The notes: generated by a model not told the origin, from the letters alone. A DNA stretch of 8,280 nt from Clostridiaceae bacterium (GCA_012511525.1 JAAZFW010000600.1:1-8280); one strand, 5' to 3'; positions 1 through 6,988 are shown, counted from the first letter of the stretch. Numbers and translations are program-made.

Positions 1-628
1 AACCGGAACCGTATGACCAGATCATGCGGTCTTCGGGGAAATGGCTGATGTATTTCTGATCCATCGGGGCGCACGGCCAGGGAACGTCCTGCTGCCCTTC
101 AGCCAACGGGGCGCCGACCGAGTGGAGGCAGGGGACAAATTCGCCGTCTTCGCCCAGGACATCGAGCACCTTCTGGCCCATCCGGGTCATGATGCGCATG
201 TTGACGACAACGTAAGGGCTGTCGGTGATCTCGACGCCGATCTTGGCGATCGGGGATCCGACAGGGCCCATCGAGAAAGGGATGACGTAAAGGGTGCGGC
301 CCTTCATGCAGCCCTTGTAGAGCTCGGTCATGGTCTTTTTCAGCTCAACGGGGTCGATCCAGTTGTTGGTCGGGCCGGCATCCTCCTGTTTGCGCGAGGC
401 GATGTAAGTCCGGTTCTCAACACGGGCTACGTCCGAGGCGTCGCTGCGGAACAAATAGCAGCCGGGGCGCTTTTCTTCGTCCAACCGTGTCGTGCTGCCA
501 TTGTCGACCATCAGCTGCAGCAGTTTCTGATTTTCCTCCTCGGATCCATCACACCAATGCACGTGATCGGGCTGGCAAAGATTTGCAATTTCGTTAATCC
601 ATTCTTGCAGTTTTTTGTGCTTTGTCAT
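1..628 (-). CDS. pckG: Phosphoenolpyruvate carboxykinase (GTP), N-terminal part
   Basis: This enzyme interconverts oxaloacetate plus GTP with PEP, CO2 and GDP in the cytoplasm, linking the C4-acid pool to gluconeogenesis, or running the other way in fermentative anaerobes. The 209 codons visible on the minus strand carry GTP-class PEPCK landmarks: VARVENRTYIAS at about 67-78 (R69 would be the conserved substrate-binding Arg), GPTNNWIDP at 85-93, MKGRTLYVIPFSMGPVGSP at 108-126, and VVVNMRIMTRMG at 140-151. The fragment ends at IWSYGSG, just before the expected YGGN substrate loop. The P-loop and the rest of a protein of about 600 aa lie beyond the left edge. The ATG at 626-628 is chosen because AAGGAG (minus strand, 636-641) sits seven bases upstream and the N-terminus matches the family in length. 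The gene is divergent from the GNAT gene. The ATP-type enzyme is unrelated in these motifs, so the GTP assignment is firm. Confidence 0.95.
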   Translation of the reverse strand, partial: MTKHKKLQEWINEIANLCQPDHVHWCDGSEEENQKLLQLMVDNGSTTRLDEEKRPGCYLFRSDASDVARVENRTYIASRKQEDAGPTNNWIDPVELKKTMTELYKGCMKGRTLYVIPFSMGPVGSPIAKIGVEITDSPYVVVNMRIMTRMGQKVLDVLGEDGEFVPCLHSVGAPLAEGQQDVPWPCAPMDQKYISHFPEDRMIWSYGSG

Positions 629-641
629 ACATTCACTCCTT

Positions 642-670
642 CTGTTCACCGCCTGGCCTGCGGCGGACAG
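642..670 (-). promoter_or_regulatory. Possible hairpin in the pckG leader
   Basis: In the minus-strand transcript, CTGT-CCGCC (670 to 662) can pair with GGCGG (653 to 649) and, after a three-base bulge, with ACAG (645 to 642). The loop is eight bases. The stem ends exactly where the AAGGAG ribosome-binding site (641-636) begins. It may influence translation or mRNA stability, but the stem is short and GC-rich sequence makes such pairings common. No known riboswitch class was recognised. Confidence 0.25.
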
Positions 671-694
671 CCTTCAGAAACCAGATTGTGCACG

Positions 695-724
695 ATTATT
701 TTCGGATCGTCCCTTATGATTCAA
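695..724 (-). promoter_or_regulatory. Candidate promoter for pckG
   Basis: On the minus strand, TTGAAT (724-719) is followed after 18 bases by AATAAT (700-695), matching the sigma-70/sigma-A consensus at 4/6 and 5/6 positions. Transcription would start near 688, giving a leader of about 60 nt before the ATG at 628. A small inverted repeat, ACGAT-N9-ATCGT (692-696 and 706-710), overlaps the -10 and could be an operator. The assignment rests on consensus matching alone. Confidence 0.35.
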
Positions 725-744
725 CAAGGCGTTACGGAATTCAC

Positions 745-772
745 TTTACCACATATCGCTTCCGTGTACAAT
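745..772 (+). promoter_or_regulatory. Candidate promoter for the GNAT gene
   Basis: TTTACC (745-750) and TACAAT (767-772) are separated by 16 bases and match the -35 and -10 consensus at 4/6 and 5/6 positions. This would start transcription near 779 and leave a leader of almost 120 nt before the GTG at 897. A second AT-rich hexamer, TAAAAT at 834-839, lacks a recognisable -35 and was ranked lower. Confidence 0.4.
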
Positions 773-807
773 ATTAAATGGGCAAATGCCATGAATGTTG
801 TCGCTGT

Positions 808-882
808 GCGGCTCGGTACTGCCGAATCCCGCATAAAATACAGCATAACGGACGAAATGAGCAGCAAGTTTGCAAAACTTGC
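808..882 (+). promoter_or_regulatory. Structured 5' leader of the GNAT gene
   Basis: Two inverted repeats lie between the candidate promoter and the ribosome-binding site. The first pairs GCGG (808-811) with CCGC (829-832) and TCGG (813-816) with CCGA (822-825), giving eight base pairs with a 1x3 internal loop. The second is a perfect 8-bp arm pair, GCAAGTTT (864-871) and AAACTTGC (875-882), around a three-base GCA centre. It ends one base before the AAAGGAGGTG at 884-893. The same stretch also holds a tandem repeat of TTGCAAAA (870-877 and 879-886). It could act as a translation-controlling hairpin or a DNA operator. It fits no named riboswitch that I recognise. Confidence 0.35.
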
Positions 883-896
883 AAAAGGAGGTGTAT

Positions 897-1493
897 GTGC
901 TGGACAAAACTATTCCGTTTGCCGCCGTCTTGATGACCAAACACGACATCGGGGTCTTTTTGCGTCTTGCCCTGCCGGCAGGCTACCGCTTCTGCCTTTA
1001 CCGCGCGGGGCTGGAGCAGGATTGGGCCCGGCTGCAAGCCGAGAGCAGACAGGTCGACAGCCACGACGCGGCAGCGGCCATTTTTCGCGATGAGTTCCTG
1101 AAAGACCGGGATCTGGCGTCACGCCAGTGCCTGTTTGTTATCGATGAGAATTCGGACGATGTCGTCGCTACAGCCTCGCTCTGGTACGGCGACCACTTCG
1201 GTGAACGCCACGCACGGATTCACTGGGTGACGGTCGCCACATCCCACCAGGGGCGAGGCCTGGCCAAGGCGTTGCTCAGCCATCTTCTGGAACAGCACCG
1301 GGAACAATCGTCGGACTGGCTCTACCTGACCACCCAGACTTGGAGCTACAAAGCGATCGGGCTCTATCGGCGCTTCGGCTTTATACCGTACCGGGGGCCC
1401 AAACCAGTCAACTGGAAGGGCAGTGAAGCCGATTATGACCGGGATACCACATGGGCATGGGCCCTGATTGAACAAAAGATCGCCGACCGCTAA
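897..1493 (+). CDS. GNAT family N-acetyltransferase
   Basis: This is a predicted cytoplasmic acetyl-CoA-dependent N-acetyltransferase of 198 aa; the substrate cannot be told from the sequence. Motif A is at about 109-131: strand HWVTVATSHQ followed by the pyrophosphate-binding loop Q118-G-R-G-L-A123 and helix KALLSHLLEQH. Motif B is at about 141-165 (WLYLTTQTWSYKAIGLYRRF then GFIPY), where Y157 is the usual candidate general acid. The N-terminal LPAGYRFCLYRAG and DW segment resembles the first strand and helix of GNATs carrying the TxTWSYKAI signature. The start is taken as GTG 897, five bases after AAGGAGG (885-891). It keeps the IPFxxVLM stretch typical of this subgroup; the next in-frame ATG, at 933, would remove 12 residues. 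The gene converges on the hydrolase gene, and the two stop codons overlap. Confidence 0.88.
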   Translation: MLDKTIPFAAVLMTKHDIGVFLRLALPAGYRFCLYRAGLEQDWARLQAESRQVDSHDAAAAIFRDEFLKDRDLASRQCLFVIDENSDDVVATASLWYGDHFGERHARIHWVTVATSHQGRGLAKALLSHLLEQHREQSSDWLYLTTQTWSYKAIGLYRRFGFIPYRGPKPVNWKGSEADYDRDTTWAWALIEQKIADR

Positions 1494-2275
1494 GCGGGCC
1501 TCACAAGCCCCAGTGCGGCGGCCAAATTCCGGGCGGCCTCCTCGCCCATGCGGTTGAACGACACCTGATTATAATGGATGCCGCCTGCCGGAAACATGCA
1601 GCTGCCGTCACAACGCTCGGGGAACTGCGATACCATGTAAAGGTCGGGGAGATCGCGGCACAGGCGGTACTGGGCAATTCTAGCCAGGGTCATGGCAGCG
1701 GAGTCTTCGGCCCGGTCGCCCTGCTTGTCGGCCCGGACGATGATCAGGCCGCCAAAAGCAAGCCCCAATTCATTTTGAAACCCAATATGCATCCGGCGGT
1801 ACGCGTGTGCATACGCTTCTGGGCTGTCGATCGTGTTGCCCGGGATGCCATACACTTCCTCGTGCTCACCCTGGTTCCAGAGGTAGCCGCGGCGAACCAC
1901 CGGATCCTCCGGCCGTCGTGAAGACCATGCTGCCAAGGCGGACCGGAACAGCTTCAGGGCGTCTTCGTAGCAGGGATCGTCGTGTCTGCATGAACACGTG
2001 TAGCGGCCCGGTGCCCATTCGTGCATCCCGGTCGCCCCTGCAGCCGCCTGGACAAAAACCACTGTTTCGCCGGTCAACGCGTGCCATTGGACACCGAACG
2101 CGGGCGAGAAACCGCCGATCCTGACTTTGGAGAGATCCTGGAAAATGACCCCGTCGCGGCAGGAAAAGACGGTTCCCGGCAAAGCCTGCGGCGGCGCGGC
2201 CGACTGTTCCTGCGGGTATCCGACTGTGATCGTGGCGTTCGACTGGCCTGCGACCAGGAAAAATGCTGCTGGCAT
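1490..2275 (-). CDS. SGNH-fold hydrolase, sialate O-acetylesterase-like (DUF303/SASA)
   Basis: This is a predicted carbohydrate esterase of 261 aa in the SGNH/GDSL superfamily. Members of the SASA branch remove O-acetyl groups from sialic acids or other sugars. Block I is FFLVAGQSNA at 5-14, with S12 as likely nucleophile. FSPAFGVQW (57-65) and VVFVQAAAGATG (72-83) give the block II glycine region. YLWNQGEHEE at 131-140 is the W-x-Q-G-E block, and GGIHYNQVSFNRMG at 231-244 supplies the likely catalytic H234. No Asp sits in the usual place just before that His. The ATG at 2275 is preceded by GGAGGG (2281-2286) at five bases; a longer reading from 2368 would add a basic, non-homologous tail and is rejected. 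There is no signal peptide, so the enzyme should be cytoplasmic. A cysteine cluster (C94, C96, C102, C222, C226) is unusual. The exact substrate is unknown. Confidence 0.85.
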   Translation of the reverse strand: MPAAFFLVAGQSNATITVGYPQEQSAAPPQALPGTVFSCRDGVIFQDLSKVRIGGFSPAFGVQWHALTGETVVFVQAAAGATGMHEWAPGRYTCSCRHDDPCYEDALKLFRSALAAWSSRRPEDPVVRRGYLWNQGEHEEVYGIPGNTIDSPEAYAHAYRRMHIGFQNELGLAFGGLIIVRADKQGDRAEDSAAMTLARIAQYRLCRDLPDLYMVSQFPERCDGSCMFPAGGIHYNQVSFNRMGEEAARNLAAALGLVRPA

Positions 2276-2296
2276 CGTATCCCTCCGTTTCTCTCG

Positions 2297-2302
2297 ATTA
2301 TA
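2297..2302 (-). promoter_or_regulatory. Candidate -10 element for the SGNH hydrolase gene
   Basis: A perfect TATAAT lies on the minus strand. Initiation about seven bases downstream, near 2290, would give a very short leader in which GGAGGG (2286-2281) comes almost at once. The -35 region at 17 bases (GGTCGC on the minus strand, 2325-2320) is poor, so the site may depend on an activator or be weak. It is divergent from the sbcD promoter about 70 bp away. Confidence 0.45.
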
Positions 2303-2362
2303 GCTCTTTTCGCAAGGCCGCGACCGTCTCATCGGCCGGATAAACGAGCCGGACATATGACG

Positions 2363-2388
2363 GTTCATGTTATAATTCTAACAAGAAC
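2363..2388 (+). promoter_or_regulatory. Extended -10 promoter of sbcDC inside a 26-bp palindrome
   Basis: TGTTATAAT at 2368-2376 is a perfect extended -10 (TGn plus TATAAT). No good -35 is present at the standard distance, as is common for extended -10 promoters. The hexamer lies inside an imperfect palindrome with arms GTTCATGTT (2363-2371) and AACAAGAAC (2380-2388). Its dyad axis is between 2375 and 2376, and 11 of 13 position pairs are complementary. An operator placed here would block RNA polymerase directly, so repression of sbcDC by a dimeric regulator is plausible. The regulator is unknown. The order of half-sites differs from the GAAC-N4-GTTC LexA box of Gram-positive bacteria. Confidence 0.55.
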
Positions 2389-2428
2389 ACGATCCACAGC
2401 CCGCAGCGGCACCTCTGGCGGAGGTCAT

Positions 2429-3658
2429 ATGAAAATTCTGCATACATCCGACTGGCACCTGGGCCGGACTCTTTATGGCCGGCGCCGTTACGAGGAAAGC
2501 GCGGCTTTCCTGGACTGGCTGGCCGACCAGATCAGGGAACGGCAGGCCGACGCGCTGCTCGTGGCGGGCGACATCTTCGATACGGTCACCCCCGGCAACC
2601 AGTCGCAGCAGCTCTATTATCATTTCCTACACCAAACGGCCGGCTCCTGCTGCCGCCATATCGTGATCGTCGGAGGCAACCATGACTCGCCGAGCTTTCT
2701 GGATGCGCCGCGAGACCTGCTGCGGGCCTTGAACGTCTATGTCGTCGGCGCGCCTGCGGATGATCCGACCGAGGAGGTGCTGGTCCTGCGCGACCGCGAG
2801 TCGCGGGCCGAAGCGGTTGTCTGCGCGGTGCCCTACCTGCGCGACCGGGACATCCGCACCGTGCAGGCCGATGAATCGGCCGATGACAAGAACCTGCGCC
2901 TTTTGGCCGGCATCCGTCGTCATTACGAGACGGTGTGCGGCCTTGCGGACGAGCGGCGCACGGACCTGGGCGACATTCCCCTGATCGCCATGGGGCACCT
3001 TTTCGCGGCCGGCGGCCGCTGCGCCGAAGGCGACGGTGTCCGCGACCTCTATGTCGGCACGCTGGCCCATGTCGCGGCAGACTTGTTTCCGCCCTGCATC
3101 GATTACCTGGCCCTGGGCCATCTTCATGTGCCGCAAAAGGTCGCGGGACAGCACCACCTCCGCTACTCGGGTTCCCCGCTGCCGATGGGTTTCGGGGAAG
3201 CTAGGCAGGCCAAGCAGGTGATCGAGGTCTCATTCGATGGCCGCAAGCCATCTGTCATCGAGCTGCCTGTCCCCAGTTTCCAGGAACTGGTCAGCCTGGC
3301 CGGTCCGCTGGAGGATATCCTGGCGAAAATCGAGGCGCTGAAAGCAGACGCCAGCGCCGCCTGGCTGGATATCCTGTGCACGGATCAGCAGGCGGCCCTG
3401 GAGCTGCGCGAGCAAGTCGAGCAGGCCGTGTCCGGATCGGCGCTGGAAATACGGCGCATCCGCAACCGGTCCGTGATGGACCAGGCGCTGTCGGCCATGC
3501 ACGTGGACGAAGAGCTGGAAACGCTTGACGAGACGGCGGTCTTCAGACGCTGCCTGGAGCAGTTCGAGGTGCCGGCTGAAGAACAGCCCGACCTGATGCT
3601 GGCCTACCAGGAAATCCTGGCGGATCTGCGCCAGGACGACAAGATGGCGGAGGCTTGA
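2429..3658 (+). CDS. sbcD: Exonuclease subunit SbcD (Mre11-type nuclease)
   Basis: SbcD is the Mn2+-dependent nuclease of the SbcCD complex, which opens hairpins and palindromes and trims blocked double-strand ends on the nucleoid. The 409 aa are close to the 400 aa of E. coli SbcD. The calcineurin-like phosphoesterase motifs are complete: D8-W-H10, GDIFD with D48, GGNHDS with N84, H85 and D86, GH190, and the paired GH231-L-H233. RDLYVGTL at 205-212 and RYSGSPLPMGFGE at 245-257 are also family-typical. Residues from about 280 onward form the capping/C-terminal domain that contacts SbcC. ATG 2429 is chosen because MKILHTSDWHLG is the exact family N-terminus and GGCGGAGG (2417-2424) precedes it; the open frame extends upstream to 2021 but has no family sequence there. 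The gene is the first of a tight pair with sbcC. Confidence 0.97.
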   Translation: MKILHTSDWHLGRTLYGRRRYEESAAFLDWLADQIRERQADALLVAGDIFDTVTPGNQSQQLYYHFLHQTAGSCCRHIVIVGGNHDSPSFLDAPRDLLRALNVYVVGAPADDPTEEVLVLRDRESRAEAVVCAVPYLRDRDIRTVQADESADDKNLRLLAGIRRHYETVCGLADERRTDLGDIPLIAMGHLFAAGGRCAEGDGVRDLYVGTLAHVAADLFPPCIDYLALGHLHVPQKVAGQHHLRYSGSPLPMGFGEARQAKQVIEVSFDGRKPSVIELPVPSFQELVSLAGPLEDILAKIEALKADASAAWLDILCTDQQAALELREQVEQAVSGSALEIRRIRNRSVMDQALSAMHVDEELETLDETAVFRRCLEQFEVPAEEQPDLMLAYQEILADLRQDDKMAEA

Positions 3659-3659
3659 A

Positions 3660-6600
3660 ATGAAGATCCATAAGCTGCGCTTCATGAACTTGAACTCGCT
3701 CTACGGCGAATGGTCGATCGACTTCACCCGGCCGGATTACCTGGACCAGGGCCTGTTCGCCATAACCGGCCCGACCGGATCCGGCAAATCCACTCTGCTC
3801 GACGCCATCTGCCTGGCCTTATACGGCGCTACGCCTCGGCTCGGCCGGATCACCAAGAGCGGCAACGAGATCATGTCCCGCCAGACCGGGGCCTGTTTCG
3901 CCGAAGTGACGTTTAGCGCCCAGAGCGGCACCTACCGCTGCTTTTGGGAACAGCACCGGGCATACAAGCGCCCGGACGGCGTTCTCGCCGAAGCGACGCA
4001 CGAAATCTCCGACGTGCCCACAGGCCAGGTGCTGGAAAACCGCAAGCGCGAAGTCGCGCTTTTGATCGAAGAGAAGACCGGCATGGACTTTGACCGCTTC
4101 ACGCGCTCGATCCTGCTGGCCCAGGGCGGATTCGCCGCTTTCCTGCAGGCGTCTCCCGACGAACGCGCACCGGTGCTGGAGCAGATCACGGGCACCGGCA
4201 TCTACAGCGAGATTTCCCGCCAGGTCCATGAGCGCCAGCGCGGCGAGCTGCAGCGGCTGCAGACGCTTAAAGCCGAACTGACCGGCATCGCCTGCCTGGA
4301 CGAGGCCGCGGCCACCCAGCTCCAGGCCGATTTGAAGCAAAAGCAGCTGCTCGAACAGCAGCTCGGCCGGCGCCAGAACGAATTCCGCCAGATCCTGAAC
4401 TGGCTGGAGAGCTGCGAAACGCTCCGTCAGGAGCAGCAAAAGCTGCAAGCACAGCAAAAAGAGAACGATAAGGGCCAACAGGCCTTCCAGCCTGACCGGC
4501 AACGCCTGGAGCGGGCAGGCCAGGCGCTGGAGGCAGAAGGCAGCTACCGGTCCTATACCGCCCTGCGCAGCCAGCAGGAAAAAGAAACGGCGGCCAGGCG
4601 GCAGGTTCTCGGGCAGATTCCTGACCTGACCGAACGATTGGCGCAAAGTCAGGCGGCACTTGATCAAGCCGAGCAGCGAGCCGGTCAGGCCAAGCAGCAG
4701 CTGCAGGACGAGCAGCCGCTCCTCAAGGAAGTGCGTCTTCTGGATGGACAGGTTTGGCAGGCGGCAGAGCAGCTCAAGACGCTGCAGGCCGATGGCCGCC
4801 GGCTAGAAGGCCAGATCCGTCAGGATCAGGAGCATCTGAAGACGATCGGGGCGAAACGAGAAAAGACTGCTATAGACCAGCAGCAGGTGCGACGGTACCA
4901 GGAACAGCACGCCGCGGACAGCGGGCTTGTTGCCCAGTTGGGCGTCATTCGAAGCCAGGCCGCCGACGTCCAGGTGCTGCAGGGGCGTGCCGGGCAGCAG
5001 CAGATAGATATCGCCGCGGCGAAACAAACCTTGCAGATGGCCGAAAAGCAAAAACAGGAAGCCGTGCAAACCGCGCAAAGCCTGCAGACAGCCGCGAAAG
5101 CGCTCAAGGAGAAAACGCAAGCGCTGGCCGGCGACCTTAATAGCTTGCTGGACGGGCGTCTGCTGCGCGAATACCAGCAGGACCTGACCGCGCGGCTTAA
5201 GACCCTCGCGCTGCTCAAGACCATCGCCGACCTGGAAGACCAGCGCAAGCGTCTGCGTGACGGGGAGGCCTGCCCCCTCTGCGGCGCACTGGACCACCCC
5301 TATGCCCGCGGCCAGGTTCCAGCTCTGGATGAAGAACAGCAGGCGATCGAGGCCTTGCAGGACGTCATCGACAAGGCTTCCCGCCTGGAGGACCAGCTGC
5401 GCAGGCTGGATGGCCAGGAACGCGCGGCGGCCGGGCCGATGGCGGCGGCCGAACGTGAGGTCATGCAGGCCGAGCATGCCTGTCAGACAGCCAAGGCTGA
5501 ACGCGATCGCCTGGGACGCGAAGCGGCGGAGCTGGCCGTTCAAATGACACACTCGCGCGACGATCTGCTGGATTTGCTACGCCCGTATGCCCTGTCCGAC
5601 GTTCGATTCGAAGACGGATTGCCTGCCTTGCTGGAAAAGCTGGCAGCCAGACTGCATACCTGGCAGGGCGTCGAAACGAAGAGCCGTGAGCTGGAGCAGG
5701 CGGCCCAGCAGCAGCTGACGGAACAAAGCGGCAGGCAGGCCACATTGGACGCGCGCCTGGAATCTTTCCGCGAAAACACGCAGAAAAGCGATCGGCAGCG
5801 CCATGTGCTGCAGGATTTGCAGATGAAGCGGCAGCAGCTGTACGGAAAAAAGCAACCCGATTCTGAAGAGCAGCAGTTGGTTCGGGCTGTCGAGGCTGCC
5901 GACGGGGCCGTTCGATCTGCCAGCCTGGCGGCTGTTCAGGCACAAAGGGATCTGGACAAGCGAAAGACCCAAGCCGCTGACCTCGAATCCGCGCTCGAAC
6001 AGCGCCTGCCGGCTTTGCGGGACGCCCGGGCGGACTTCGAGCGGGCTCTTGACCAGGCCGGGCTAAGCGACGAAGCCGAATTCCTGGCCTGCCGTCTCGC
6101 TGACGCGGACCGCAGGGCATTGACCGAACAGGCCAGGCAGCTGGACGAGCGTCGCCAGGAACTGAAGACCCGGTGGACAGACACCAGCCAGCGCCTGGCT
6201 GTGGAAGAGCAAAAAGCGCTCTGGAGCGCGTCTCGTGAAGCTGCCGAGGCCCAGTACGCGCAGTTGAACGGGGAATACCAGGCGCTGCACGAAGAAATCG
6301 GGGCGATCAAGCAGCAGTTGGCCGACCACGATGCGGCCCGGGAGCGTGTCCGGATCAAGCAGGAGCAGATCGCATCTCAGGACCTGGTCTGCCGGCGCTG
6401 GAACCGCCTGCACGAGCTGATCGGTTCCGCGGACGGCAAGAAGTACCGTAATTTCGTCCAGGGCCTGACCTTTGAGCGCATGGTCGCCCAGGCCAACCGA
6501 CAGCTGAGCCAGATGTCAGACCGCTACCTTTTGGTCCGCGATCCAGACCAGCCGCTGGAGCTGAGCGTGGTCGACAACTACCAGGCCGGGGAGATCCGCT

Positions 6601-6923
6601 CGACCAAGAACTTGTCCGGCGGCGAGAGCTTCATCGTCAGCCTGGCCCTGGCCCTGGGCCTGTCACGCCTGGCCAGCCGCAACGTGCGGGTCGACTCGCT
6701 GTTCCTCGACGAAGGCTTCGGTACGCTCGACGAAGAGACGCTGGAGACGGCCCTGGACACGCTGGCCAGTCTGCAGCAGGACGGCAAGCTGATCGGGGTC
6801 ATTTCCCATGTCCAGGCGCTCAAGGAACGTATCCGGACCCAGCTTTCTGTCCAGCCGGTCTCCGGCGGGCGCAGCCGGCTCGCGGGGCCGGGCGTCAGCG
6901 CAGGGGCGCCTGATGGCGGATAG
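3660..6923 (+). CDS. sbcC: Exonuclease subunit SbcC (Rad50-type SMC ATPase)
   Basis: SbcC is the ATPase and DNA-tethering subunit of SbcCD. The 1087 aa compare with 1048 in E. coli. The N-terminal lobe has MKIHKLRFMNLNSLYGEW and the Walker A GPTGSGKST at 37-45, followed by CLALYGATPRL; the Q-loop is LLAQGGFAAFL with Q155. From about 190 to 930 the protein is Gln-, Glu-, Ala- and Leu-rich coiled coil. This is interrupted by the zinc hook C538-P-L-C541, followed by GALDHP as in the E. coli type. The C-terminal lobe has the ABC signature NLSGGES (984-990), Walker B LFLDE with D1017 and E1018, D-loop GTLDEETLE, and switch H1050 in ISHVQALKERI. The last 20 or so residues are Gly/Pro-rich and not distinctive. 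The start lies one base after the sbcD stop, and its ribosome-binding site GGCGGAGG (3646-3653) is inside sbcD, indicating translational coupling. All catalytic motifs are intact. Confidence 0.97.
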   Translation: MKIHKLRFMNLNSLYGEWSIDFTRPDYLDQGLFAITGPTGSGKSTLLDAICLALYGATPRLGRITKSGNEIMSRQTGACFAEVTFSAQSGTYRCFWEQHRAYKRPDGVLAEATHEISDVPTGQVLENRKREVALLIEEKTGMDFDRFTRSILLAQGGFAAFLQASPDERAPVLEQITGTGIYSEISRQVHERQRGELQRLQTLKAELTGIACLDEAAATQLQADLKQKQLLEQQLGRRQNEFRQILNWLESCETLRQEQQKLQAQQKENDKGQQAFQPDRQRLERAGQALEAEGSYRSYTALRSQQEKETAARRQVLGQIPDLTERLAQSQAALDQAEQRAGQAKQQLQDEQPLLKEVRLLDGQVWQAAEQLKTLQADGRRLEGQIRQDQEHLKTIGAKREKTAIDQQQVRRYQEQHAADSGLVAQLGVIRSQAADVQVLQGRAGQQQIDIAAAKQTLQMAEKQKQEAVQTAQSLQTAAKALKEKTQALAGDLNSLLDGRLLREYQQDLTARLKTLALLKTIADLEDQRKRLRDGEACPLCGALDHPYARGQVPALDEEQQAIEALQDVIDKASRLEDQLRRLDGQERAAAGPMAAAEREVMQAEHACQTAKAERDRLGREAAELAVQMTHSRDDLLDLLRPYALSDVRFEDGLPALLEKLAARLHTWQGVETKSRELEQAAQQQLTEQSGRQATLDARLESFRENTQKSDRQRHVLQDLQMKRQQLYGKKQPDSEEQQLVRAVEAADGAVRSASLAAVQAQRDLDKRKTQAADLESALEQRLPALRDARADFERALDQAGLSDEAEFLACRLADADRRALTEQARQLDERRQELKTRWTDTSQRLAVEEQKALWSASREAAEAQYAQLNGEYQALHEEIGAIKQQLADHDAARERVRIKQEQIASQDLVCRRWNRLHELIGSADGKKYRNFVQGLTFERMVAQANRQLSQMSDRYLLVRDPDQPLELSVVDNYQAGEIRSTKNLSGGESFIVSLALALGLSRLASRNVRVDSLFLDEGFGTLDEETLETALDTLASLQQDGKLIGVISHVQALKERIRTQLSVQPVSGGRSRLAGPGVSAGAPDGG

Positions 6924-6943
6924 TCCGACAGCCAGCGATGGTG

Positions 6944-6973
6944 TAAAATAAGATCAGGCAGCGCCAAAGGCGC
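6944..6973 (+). promoter_or_regulatory. Weak candidate -10 and small hairpin before the reductase gene
   Basis: TAAAAT at 6944-6949 matches the -10 consensus at 5/6 positions but lacks a convincing -35. It is followed by the perfect inverted repeat GCGCC-AAA-GGCGC (6961-6973), two bases before the AAGGAGGTG ribosome-binding site (6976-6984). The reductase could thus have its own promoter within the 65-base gap, or be read through from sbcC. The hairpin has no T-tract and is not a terminator. Confidence 0.3.
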
Positions 6974-6988
6974 GCAAGGAGGTGCAAC

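Noticed and set aside
41..1093. Long plus-strand open frame across pckG and the intergenic region
   Set aside because: It is antisense to a clearly homologous PEPCK, has no family resemblance, and runs through promoter sequence into the GNAT gene in another frame.
2363..2400. SOS/LexA box upstream of sbcD
   Set aside because: Neither CTG-N10-CAG with the right core nor GAAC-N4-GTTC is present; the GTTC and GAAC half-sites occur in the opposite order and are 18 bases apart.
2021..2428. N-terminal extension of sbcD in the same frame
   Set aside because: The extension overlaps the hydrolase gene antisense and crosses the sbcDC promoter. The family N-terminus begins exactly at ATG 2429.
3819..4667. 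Long minus-strand open frames inside sbcC (also 4803-5552 and 5461-6120)
   Set aside because: They are shadows of the GC-rich, Gln/Ala-rich coiled-coil codons of sbcC. They have no recognisable domains and no upstream ribosome-binding sites of note.
4320..5900. Repeated CAGCAG/CTGCAG-like stretches in sbcC
   Set aside because: They encode Gln-rich heptads of the coiled coil and are not phased or long enough to be a DNA repeat element.
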